Source: Bacteroidales bacterium UBA2295 (lineage in GTDB: Bacteria > Bacteroidota > Bacteroidia > Bacteroidales > Tenuifilaceae). Taken from it: a DNA stretch of 18,093 nt. This document shows positions 6,216-13,416 of the stretch, one piece after another. A program made the position numbers and the translations under genes. Under the pieces are notes generated by a model. That model had not been told where the DNA came from. It saw nothing but the letters and a program-made list of their open reading frames with translations, and did no database searches. The stretch lies in the NCBI GenBank assembly GCA_002345825.1, contig DDWD01000072.1, forward strand, positions 18,342-36,434. The letters are read 5' to 3'. How positions within the stretch are numbered: position 1 is the first letter of the stretch; each line of letters begins with the position of its first letter.

Positions 6216-9200
6216 TTACCATCCGGGAGTAAAGTTCAATCCAAATGTTGCAACCTTAATTCCTCCAAGTTGGAATGGAATTGCATAAAACGGTTCAAGT
6301 ATCATCGCTCCAAATACGTTAACCCTTAAGCTAACACCAGCGCTTACAACCGGAGTACGCTCATTGATATTATCGGGCATCCATTTTAATTTAACAGAAT
6401 TGTTGTCGAACCAAGCCAGACCAGCATCGGCAAACAAGGCTAGTTCAGAGAAAAAGTACTTGGATTTGATTAGCGTAAGGCGTTCTGGGCCAGTAAATGG
6501 AATTCTTATCTCGAAGTTTAGAGTTGCCAGATGATCGCCCATTAGCTGATCGGGGCTCATCGCAAACGAGTCACCTCCCAGTATCTGATTATTAAAAGCA
6601 GTGTTATCATATCCTCTAATAATCCAAGGATAACCGAGGTACAAGGGGTATATTTTGTCCAAATCGTTACCATGCCTACCGTAGTAGTATCCTTTGAATG
6701 CGAAGCTAAATGGTTTGAGAAAAAAATATTGTCGAAAATCGGCCAGCGTTCCCCAGTAATCAACATAGCCAAAAACCTTATCGACTTGGAACCTTTGCCT
6801 AGAACCATCCATAGGCGATGCAATACCAAAGCTAGAATTATCGACCACATAGGCGGCATTTAACCTTTGCAACGAGTAGCCATCGGGTGCATCGCCCTTG
6901 TAACGGTTGTAACCTTGATACCAACCATCCACATACAGGTGCGAATGCACATCAACCCGATAGTTGTACCAGTTAAGAAATCCTCCTGCCTCTATCCGGC
7001 GGGTACGAGACAACGGGAGTTGCGCCATCCCACCAATCATGGATTCAAATATCCGAAAGTGATACATGGAGATGGTATCGAGAAAAAATGTGTTATCACC
7101 TTCGGTTACCCACCCTGCATTTCGTCCGTAATAGGCATATGAGTAAGGGATATGCGAAACCGTTGCGCCCCAAATCACCCTGTTTTTCTGGTTGATGTAG
7201 GTGAACTGTCCGCCAAAATCATAAATCTCACCATTAAGGGCCAACCCCACTTGCAGCAGGTTTGCGCCCACAATATCGCTAAAAATCATCTCTACCCCGC
7301 CTGCCATACCTGTTCCCATTTGGCTTGTTGATACCCCAACACCTGAATTGGCAATGTAATCGAGCTTAAACTTGGGGCGGTATGGAACCATCTGGAATGA
7401 ATCCACAGGAGTCTCGGGTTGGCCCATTCTTACAGCCAAATTTTTATCGATAATACTCTTTACCACCCTATTGTAGGGAGGTAGTGTTGCCGCGGTCTGA
7501 TCTACCATCAAAGGAAAAACCTCAATGGAATGCAAATCGTTGGGCGAGGCAGCAAATATGGTATAATTGCTATTAAAGTAATATGAGTAGGCGACCACAC
7601 CAGTCTCTGAGGAAACGCTAAAGGCGGGTGCCAACTGGGTCATTCCCGATATCCCTGTTAGTATCTTTGTTTTCTGAAAGATCTTGCCATCCTTCAGATT
7701 GTAGAGATACAAATTCCGAAATCCATCCCTGTCGGAAAGGAAATAAACATCCTCTCCATTGGGAGCAAATATGGGATTTAGGTTTGATGCACCTGGGAAA
7801 AAATGATGTGTACTGATTTGCTGAGTTGCCAAATCGAGGGTTGCCAGGTAATACCCAGGCATCCGCTTGGCGTGAGTATCCTGTTGAGTGGGTCTGTCGG
7901 TAACAAAAACAATGGTTTTGCCATCGGGCGACCAGTTGGGATGGATATTGGCCCACTTATCATTGGTTATCCTCTTCACCTTGCCGGAGGAGAGAAAAAA
8001 CTGGTAAAGATCGTTTCTGCCATCAACCAGTCCCGACACCACAATGCTTGCTCCATCGGGCGACCAAACCGGGTAGTTAAACGAAGGCACATCGGGGATT
8101 TCAACCTCACGAACCATACGCCGCTTTTCAGCATCTACAATTAGCAAACGGTTTTTCCCTTTGCTAAATGCTACAAATGCAAAGTGTTTACTATCGGGCG
8201 ACCACGCACCTGCCGATTCGATGAAATTTAATGCATCAATCTCGTTACGATGAATGGTTGAGGACAACTTGTGAACAATTTTCCCTGTTTCGGTTTCGGC
8301 CAAAAACAAATCAATGGAAAACAGGCTTTTTTCGGAGTAAAAAGCTACATACTTTCCATTGGGGCTAATGGCAGGTGATATGTTGATATGTCCAGCGTTC
8401 TCTTCATGAATAATCTTGGTACCAGAAGGTGAATCAATGGTGTCCTTCATGGTCATTTTAAAGTGCTCAACTGTTGTTCTATTCCAGATATCAGAAAACT
8501 CCTTTTCATTAAGCCCTAGGTACCGTTTCAGCGCAGCATCATACCCTCGCTTAGCAGTTTCCATAAAGATGGGAGCAATTAGGCTATCGCCAAAGGTTCG
8601 GCCCACGAATGCCCAAAAGGCATGTCCATATCGATAGGGAAAGTATTTAGAGTCGCGAGACATTTGCTCCAGCGTGGGGAAATCGTTATTTAGCACCGCA
8701 TCGCGCATCCACATTGCGGTATGCGGATCGACACTTCCAATGGAGAGGTACTCTGCCATACCCTCTATCATCCAAAGGGGAAGATTGTTAAGTGAATTTA
8801 GACTTGTGGAGTCGCGCGAAAGGATGGCATTGAACTGAAAAGCATGCACAAGCTCGTGCCCCAGCACATGATCGGTTTGCCCCCAGGTTTCTGTCACAGG
8901 CATTACAACCCTATTTTTGAGCGCCTCGGTTACGCCTCCAGTACCAACACCTACTGAGCCAAATATGGCTGTGGTCTGCTGAAAATCGGGATGATTGGCA
9001 TAAAAAATAATGGGGTTACGCTCTGCAATGGTATCGCGAAATACCTGCGAATGCATAGTATACCACTGTTCCGATGCCTGTGCCAACTTTTCGACAACCG
9101 AATCGTTTTCGAAATAGTGGTAAATTTCAAAATTGGGCGATTCGTAAACATTAAAGTTAAATGTTTTGTATATCGGTCTGTTACGCCCAAAGTACTGAGC

Positions 9201-9275
9201 ATTTGAATGGAAAGCGCTTAAAAACAGCAAGCTTAACACCAATAACTTAAACAGTCTAAATAGACCCCTTATCAT
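6216..9275 (-). CDS. Outer-membrane protein: zinc-peptidase-like + WD40-like propeller + beta-barrel
   Basis: The 1019-residue protein has a signal peptide ending at SNAQ (about residue 27). Residues about 40-280 form a peptidase-MA-like domain with H140-E-L-V-H144-AFQ and, 26 residues on, WMIEGMAEYLS (E171/E175), the gluzincin zinc-site pattern. Residues about 285-600 hold WD40-like (PD40/TolB) propeller repeats, seen as SPNGKYVAF, SPDSKHFAF, SPDGASIVV, SPDGKTIVF and APNGEDVYF. Residues about 640-1019 alternate amphipathic strands and glycines like an Omp85/surface-antigen barrel, with LGYPWIIRGY and a strand-like end VATFGLNFTPGW. It is probably an outer-membrane protein with a periplasmic or surface protease or chaperone-like part; the substrate is unknown. 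The barrel type is a looser call than the first two domains. It stands alone, with its own promoter and a shared terminator. Confidence 0.85.
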   Translation of the reverse strand: MIRGLFRLFKLLVLSLLFLSAFHSNAQYFGRNRPIYKTFNFNVYESPNFEIYHYFENDSVVEKLAQASEQWYTMHSQVFRDTIAERNPIIFYANHPDFQQTTAIFGSVGVGTGGVTEALKNRVVMPVTETWGQTDHVLGHELVHAFQFNAILSRDSTSLNSLNNLPLWMIEGMAEYLSIGSVDPHTAMWMRDAVLNNDFPTLEQMSRDSKYFPYRYGHAFWAFVGRTFGDSLIAPIFMETAKRGYDAALKRYLGLNEKEFSDIWNRTTVEHFKMTMKDTIDSPSGTKIIHEENAGHINISPAISPNGKYVAFYSEKSLFSIDLFLAETETGKIVHKLSSTIHRNEIDALNFIESAGAWSPDSKHFAFVAFSKGKNRLLIVDAEKRRMVREVEIPDVPSFNYPVWSPDGASIVVSGLVDGRNDLYQFFLSSGKVKRITNDKWANIHPNWSPDGKTIVFVTDRPTQQDTHAKRMPGYYLATLDLATQQISTHHFFPGASNLNPIFAPNGEDVYFLSDRDGFRNLYLYNLKDGKIFQKTKILTGISGMTQLAPAFSVSSETGVVAYSYYFNSNYTIFAASPNDLHSIEVFPLMVDQTAATLPPYNRVVKSIIDKNLAVRMGQPETPVDSFQMVPYRPKFKLDYIANSGVGVSTSQMGTGMAGGVEMIFSDIVGANLLQVGLALNGEIYDFGGQFTYINQKNRVIWGATVSHIPYSYAYYGRNAGWVTEGDNTFFLDTISMYHFRIFESMIGGMAQLPLSRTRRIEAGGFLNWYNYRVDVHSHLYVDGWYQGYNRYKGDAPDGYSLQRLNAAYVVDNSSFGIASPMDGSRQRFQVDKVFGYVDYWGTLADFRQYFFLKPFSFAFKGYYYGRHGNDLDKIYPLYLGYPWIIRGYDNTAFNNQILGGDSFAMSPDQLMGDHLATLNFEIRIPFTGPERLTLIKSKYFFSELALFADAGLAWFDNNSVKLKWMPDNINERTPVVSAGVSLRVNVFGAMILEPFYAIPFQLGGIKVATFGLNFTPGW

Positions 9276-9513
9276 AGTTTCCAGTGATTTGTATAAAACG
9301 TGCCCAAGGTAGGCTAATTTAGTTCTTCAACAAAAAAAATACCACACCGATTTGGCTCATCACCCAATCTTAAACGAGCGTTGTGAAAAAATGTTAAACC
9401 GAAATACCATAAAAAAAGCTAATTAGAATGGGCATCAGCATAAAAACACCCGGCGGGCACTAAAGTTTTCTGGCAGGTAAGAATAAATTCGCTACGGAAA
9501 GTATTCTTGATTT
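9276..9513. other. Intergenic region between the outer-membrane protein gene and the LytTR operon
   Basis: This 238-bp region has no convincing gene. It holds a promoter candidate for the downstream minus-strand gene (9304-9334). Near 9442-9460, read on the minus strand, a short GC-rich hairpin (CCC-GCC-GGG with wobble flanks) is followed by five Ts and could weakly terminate the LytTR operon. Confidence 0.5.
9304..9334 (-). promoter_or_regulatory. Candidate promoter of the 1019-residue outer-membrane protein gene
   Basis: On the minus strand, TTTG (9334-9331), a 19-bp spacer and TACCTTGG (9311-9304) resemble TTTG-N19-TAnnTTTG, with one mismatch in the -7 box. The predicted start near 9300 would give a leader of about 25 nt before the ATG. 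Confidence 0.4.
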
Positions 9514-10254
9514 TTAAAAATCAAGCTGCTCTTTCAACAACCGATAACCCGATGCACTTGCCTTTATCTTATTGTCATCCTTTAGGAAAATCAAATACGA
9601 CTCTTTTTCGTAAGGTTCAATCTTTACAATCTCATTCACATTTACAATATACGAGCGGTGAACTCTCACGAATTGCTTTGAGTTTAACCGTTCCTCAAGG
9701 CTTTTCATGGTTTGCTTCTTCATAAACCTACCGCCCTGCGTGTATATCATAACATAATCGTCTTGCGCTTCAAAATATTTGATATCGTCGGTGGCGACAA
9801 TATGAATTCCCTTACCGTCCTTAACCACAATTCGCACTATGGGTAACAAGGCAGATAGGTCTTCGGCCATTGAACTTGCTGATGATGGAACATAGCCGGT
9901 TGTCGTTAGTTTTTTTCGGGCTTTACTAAGGGCCACCGCAAATCGATCCTTTGAGAAGGGTTTTAAAAGATAATCGACAGCATTCTGCTCAAAAGCCTTA
10001 ATGGCATACTCGTCGTACGCAGTAGTAAAAATGATTAGCGGAGAATGGTCGAGCACCTCCAGCATCTCAAAACCGTTTAATCGAGGTAGCTGAATATCGA
10101 GAAGGACCAAATCGGGCTTTTCCTGATTAATTGTCACCGCTGCCGAAAAGCCATCGGCACATTCGCCAACAATCGCAATATCATTTTCCAACTCAAGATA
10201 CTTTTTCAACAGATCTCTTGCTGGTTGTTCATCCTCAACTATTACAACTCGCAT
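9514..10254 (-). CDS. LytTR-family response regulator
   Basis: The 246-residue protein has a receiver domain (1-120): acidic pocket E7/D8, phospho-acceptor D53 in LVLLDIQLP, the FTTAYDEYA switch region and the conserved Lys in DYLLKPF. A LytTR DNA-binding domain follows (about 142-243), with VKDGKGIHIV, DIKYFEAQDDYVMIYT, MKSLEERL, FVRVHRSYIVNVNEI and SGYRLLKEQL. It is the partner of the histidine kinase whose gene ends 8 nt upstream, with which it is co-transcribed. LytTR domains typically bind paired direct repeats about 21-22 bp apart; such a pair lies upstream of the first gene of this operon (12093-12122), pointing to autoregulation. The start ATG at 10254 is unambiguous. Confidence 0.95.
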   Translation of the reverse strand: MRVVIVEDEQPARDLLKKYLELENDIAIVGECADGFSAAVTINQEKPDLVLLDIQLPRLNGFEMLEVLDHSPLIIFTTAYDEYAIKAFEQNAVDYLLKPFSKDRFAVALSKARKKLTTTGYVPSSASSMAEDLSALLPIVRIVVKDGKGIHIVATDDIKYFEAQDDYVMIYTQGGRFMKKQTMKSLEERLNSKQFVRVHRSYIVNVNEIVKIEPYEKESYLIFLKDDNKIKASASGYRLLKEQLDF

Positions 10255-10262
10255 AACTTTAT

Positions 10263-11303
10263 CTATTTTGTGGGAATTGTTATAATTACAGCAAATCGGT
10301 TTGGCTCTTTGCGGACCTGGATTAGCTCCGACGTACCGTAAATCAGCTTTAACCTACGACGGATATTCTCCAACCCCACACCAGTTCCCTGACTGCTGGT
10401 AGGAAAATCGGGTAAAGAGTTGGAAACCTCAACATTCAGGTAACCGTTGCTGATAAAAATATCTGCCTTAATTGTTGATTCATCGGCCGACTGTGCCACG
10501 CTATGCTTAATGGAATTTTCGAAAATTGGTTGCAAAATCATACTGGGAACCTGTACCTCCAAACATTCGTCGCAACAGGTAATTCCGTAATTCAATCTAT
10601 TACCAAACCGCACTTTCTCAATCTCCAGATAAGTTTTGCAGCTATCAAGTTCATCCTTAAGGCTCACCATACTTCCGGGCGACTGCCTAAGCGAGTATCG
10701 CATCAACTCGGATAGGCGGGTAATCATATCTTGAGCTTTTTCGGGTGAGGTAATGGTTAACGAGCTAACCGAGTTAAGACTATTGAAAAGGAAATGTGGA
10801 TTTACCTGTAGCTTTAACCAGCTGAGCTCGGCATCCTTAATAAGAGCTTGCAGCTCCGCTTCGCGTGTAAGCTTCTCCCTAAAATTATTGATGTATATAA
10901 TAAGGTAGTAAACAAGCGCAATGAGGATGTAGAAGAATAGCCCAATGATTGCTCTCCCCGGAATTGAAGAATCGATAAAGCTTATGTATTCATTATCATC
11001 GTCGAAAAGTAGAGATAAAACATATCGATGAAGCGACACAATAAGCAAAAGGCTTACAACAGATGCACCCAGATGATTTATGGCGATGCTCAGGGGTTTT
11101 TGGGTCTCAATATCGCTCAGGCGAACCCAAAACCAGAGCCCTAACGATAGCATTGAAAACAGAACAACCCACACCAAACTATCGGCAATGGCATTTACAG
11201 TAGAAATACTGTAAAAAAAATATAAAACAACATAGTGGATAGCCGCTATTGCTACCCACCATGCTGTAAAAGCTATTTTCCCAAAGCGATTGCCTAGTAC
11301 GAT
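10263..11303 (-). CDS. LytS-type sensor histidine kinase (start uncertain)
   Basis: This membrane kinase of the His_kinase/LytS group has a phospho-acceptor His in LQVNPHFLFNSLNS, the dimerisation segment DMITRLSELMRYSLRQS, the N box MILQPIFENSIKHSV and a G box GTGVGLENIRRRL. The first ordinary start is TTG 11177, giving 304 residues. The frame stays open to 11309 and the extra part is clearly protein-like: KIVLGNRFGKIAF, then the hydrophobic AWWVAIAAIHYVVLYFF and AIADSLVWVVLF, the usual first membrane helices of this family. With it the sensor has four helices and about 346 residues, a normal family size. The extension has no ATG, GTG or TTG and overlaps the 3' end of the LiaF-like gene. ATC 11303 is given as a nominal start; a -1 frameshift from the upstream gene or a sequence error is also possible. 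Confidence 0.85.
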   Translation of the reverse strand: MVLGNRFGKIAFTAWWVAIAAIHYVVLYFFYSISTVNAIADSLVWVVLFSMLSLGLWFWVRLSDIETQKPLSIAINHLGASVVSLLLIVSLHRYVLSLLFDDDNEYISFIDSSIPGRAIIGLFFYILIALVYYLIIYINNFREKLTREAELQALIKDAELSWLKLQVNPHFLFNSLNSVSSLTITSPEKAQDMITRLSELMRYSLRQSPGSMVSLKDELDSCKTYLEIEKVRFGNRLNYGITCCDECLEVQVPSMILQPIFENSIKHSVAQSADESTIKADIFISNGYLNVEVSNSLPDFPTSSQGTGVGLENIRRRLKLIYGTSELIQVRKEPNRFAVIITIPTK

Positions 11304-12025
11304 TTTATTTCACCACCGCCAAATATCACAACACCTCTCAGAACCAACTCGCGTTCAACCACCTCGTCGGTTTTTGGTGCCGATCGACGCTTATCGTTGT
11401 AACCTCCAAAAATTGCGGTTACCTCAATTTTTACACGCCATCCCGCAGGGACAATAATCTTAGAGCCACCAAACAGGCAGAACATATCGAGGACGTTACG
11501 TCCAGGAGCAAGGTCAGCATCGGATAAATCGAAGGTGCTACCCCCAAAAATGTTGGAAACCTTACCACCCTTAAAATTCTTCGAGGTTATTTTCTGCTCA
11601 CTACCTCCAAAGATAGCCACATCGTCAATAATATCCATATCGGTTACCCCCTTGCTGAAACCCATTTTGGAATTCCGCATATGACCTCCTTTTTGGAATA
11701 TCATAATCAATCCCAATGCAACAAAAACTGTTGGCCAAAAGAAATACCGAATAGGATAATGGAAACCAAATATTTTTGCTGAAAGGAAAAATCCACCTAC
11801 AGCAATAAGGATTATGCCTGTAGCACGCGATTCATTCTTTGCCAAGCTAATAAGTCCAACAGCAATTAGCAAGCTTTGCCAGGTAAAGATGTATCTATTC
11901 CATGCAAATGGAATAATATCGAGCCTATCGGCAAAAAGAAGTGCACCCACAGTTAAAAATACTATACCAATAATAATGCGCACATTATTTGGCGAGTGAT
12001 TTTTTTGATGATCAATTCGTTCCAT
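11294..12025 (-). CDS. LiaF-like membrane protein with FGG-repeat C-terminal domain
   Basis: The 243-residue protein has four hydrophobic helices in the first 110 residues (the LiaI/LiaF-like or DUF5668-type membrane part). A soluble C-terminal domain follows, with FGG motifs recurring at IFGGSEQK, IFGGSTFD, LFGGSKI, IFGGYND and IFGGGEI, the pattern of the LiaF cell-wall-active-antibiotic response domain. In Firmicutes LiaF restrains the kinase LiaS and releases it under envelope stress. Here the gene is first in an operon with a LytS-type kinase and a LytTR regulator, so an analogous sensing or inhibitory role is likely but inferred. Its last codons overlap the apparent start of the kinase gene. 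ATG 12025 is a good start. Confidence 0.85.
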   Translation of the reverse strand: MERIDHQKNHSPNNVRIIIGIVFLTVGALLFADRLDIIPFAWNRYIFTWQSLLIAVGLISLAKNESRATGIILIAVGGFFLSAKIFGFHYPIRYFFWPTVFVALGLIMIFQKGGHMRNSKMGFSKGVTDMDIIDDVAIFGGSEQKITSKNFKGGKVSNIFGGSTFDLSDADLAPGRNVLDMFCLFGGSKIIVPAGWRVKIEVTAIFGGYNDKRRSAPKTDEVVERELVLRGVVIFGGGEIKSY

Positions 12026-12054
12026 ATCTAAAAAAGTTTTAAAGTTTATGGTAG

Positions 12055-12062
12055 CAAAAGTA
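12055..12062 (-). promoter_or_regulatory. Predicted -7 box of the LiaF/LytS/LytTR operon
   Basis: TACTTTTG on the minus strand matches TAnnTTTG in full and lies 29 bp before the LiaF-like ATG. The nearest upstream TTTG is 26 bp away, too far for a normal -33 element, which fits an activator-dependent promoter. Confidence 0.4.
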
Positions 12063-12092
12063 TTCTACCCGCCCTCAGCATGGAATAGCAAA

Positions 12093-12122
12093 TCGGTAAA
12101 ACTGGGGAAAAAGTCGGTAAAA
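12093..12122 (-). promoter_or_regulatory. Candidate LytTR-box direct repeat
   Basis: On the minus strand TTTTACCGA occurs twice (12122-12114 and 12101-12093) with a 12-bp spacer, a period of 21 bp or two helical turns. LytTR regulators bind paired repeats of about 9 bp with 11-13 bp between them. The pair ends 30 bp upstream of the predicted -7 box, a usual activator position, and the operon it precedes encodes a LytTR regulator. Confidence 0.5.
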
Positions 12123-12136
12123 ACGGCAATTGATAA

Positions 12137-13222
12137 TTAAAGCCCTCTCCTATTGGAATAATGCTTTGAGTTGCCATGCTCACCATATCCAATGGTGTCA
12201 CCTGTTAGCTGTATTCGTGCTTCCAAACAATTTTTGCAGTCGTCAGCAGCATCATCCACACAAGGCTTATTATCGTATAGTTTATAATCGTTACGATACA
12301 GCCCTGGTGTTATGTTGGGCATCACCACCATGGCACCAACCTTAATACCCTTTTCGCGCCCCAACTTATCTATAGCCTGAAGGGCTGTTGGCGCAGCAAT
12401 ATTTATATCCTTCATCAGAACACGGAGGATAGCTATCATCTTAAGGGCAAAGTTAAACCGCTCCTCAAGGGGTAATAAAACATCCTTGTACTTGTACAGA
12501 GGTGTATCGGGATGCTCAACATATGGCCCCATACCCACCATATCGATATCCATCTCCTTAATCCATAGCAAATCGTCGGCAAGATTCTCGATGGTTTGAA
12601 ACGGAAGGCCAATCATAACCCCAGTTCCTACCTGGTAGCCAACCCGCCTAAGCGCATGCAAGCACTCAACCCGCTTGTTAAAATCATGAGCCTTGTTATT
12701 GGGATGTAACTTGGCGTATAGTTCCCGGTTTGACGACTCAACCCTGAGAAGATAACGCATAGCGCCACTATCAAACCATTTCCGATACGTTTCCTCTGAT
12801 TGTTCGCCCATTGACAGGGTAATACCCAGTTCCCCGTTGGTAGCATGATGAATTTTCCTAAGCAGGTTCGCTACCCTATCGGTAAACTCCTTATTAGCAA
12901 CCTCTCCAGTTTGTATTGCCAAGCTGGCATACTTATTTTCCCATGCAAACCTAGCTGCATCAAGCACCTCATCATCGGAAAGGTTATACCTATGTGCATT
13001 AAAATTGGCTGCACGAATTCCGCAGTAATAACAGTTCTTGCTACATATATTCGACATCTCGATTAGACCACGGAAGTAGACCTTACGCCCTACATACTGT
13101 TCCTTAACCTCAGCTGCCTTTGCGTCAAGTTTATTCCTCTCTTCGGAGTTGGTTTGAAGAAGCAGAATAATATCATTACGGGTTAGGTTCTCTTTTTGTA
13201 AAATTTCATCAATCACGTTCAT
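12137..13222 (-). CDS. hydE: [FeFe]-hydrogenase maturase HydE (radical SAM)
   Basis: HydE is a radical-SAM enzyme needed with HydF and HydG to build the H-cluster of [FeFe]-hydrogenases. The 361-residue protein has the [4Fe-4S] motif C-x3-C-x2-C (C60, C64, C67) in ICSKNCYYCGIR. It also has the HydE-typical YLLRVESSNRELYAKLHP, GVMIGLPFQT, GMGPYVEHPDTPL and TALQAIDKLGREKG. The second cluster motif C-x7-C-x2-C near the C-terminus (in CVDDAADDCKNC) separates it from the relatives BioB and PylB. The enzyme implies a hydrogenase elsewhere in the genome; hydF, hydG and hydrogenase genes are not in the window. It is divergent from the acyl-CoA synthetase gene. ATG 13222 is a clear start. Confidence 0.92.
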   Translation of the reverse strand: MNVIDEILQKENLTRNDIILLLQTNSEERNKLDAKAAEVKEQYVGRKVYFRGLIEMSNICSKNCYYCGIRAANFNAHRYNLSDDEVLDAARFAWENKYASLAIQTGEVANKEFTDRVANLLRKIHHATNGELGITLSMGEQSEETYRKWFDSGAMRYLLRVESSNRELYAKLHPNNKAHDFNKRVECLHALRRVGYQVGTGVMIGLPFQTIENLADDLLWIKEMDIDMVGMGPYVEHPDTPLYKYKDVLLPLEERFNFALKMIAILRVLMKDINIAAPTALQAIDKLGREKGIKVGAMVVMPNITPGLYRNDYKLYDNKPCVDDAADDCKNCLEARIQLTGDTIGYGEHGNSKHYSNRRGL

Positions 13223-13416
13223 CGTAAGTGTATAAAAAATTCTGGGTAAAGATACAACCTTTGCATCACTCCTAAATTTGGATTAAGGAGTTTTATAGCA
13301 TTAAACCACAACGGTAAGCTTGCAAAAAGTTTTTGTAAGTTTGTTCCCAATTTAGAGAAAACAAGTTTTTGTTTCCCAAAAAACATCTATTTACAAAACA
13401 ATCAAAAACATACGAT
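13223..13416. other. Divergent intergenic region hydE / acyl-CoA synthetase
   Basis: This 194-bp region must hold both promoters. On the plus strand, TTTG (13340-13343), 20 bp and AGTTTTTG (13364-13371) form a partial promoter match about 45 bp before the synthetase ATG. Full TAnnTTTG matches without a -33 partner lie at 13273-13280 and 13336-13343. On the minus strand only a weak TATCTTTA candidate precedes hydE. No choice is secure. Confidence 0.35.

Noticed and set aside
13369..13416. TTG start extending the acyl-CoA synthetase by 16 residues
   Set aside because: The extension is polar, lies over a promoter candidate, and the Rossmann domain starts correctly from ATG 13417.
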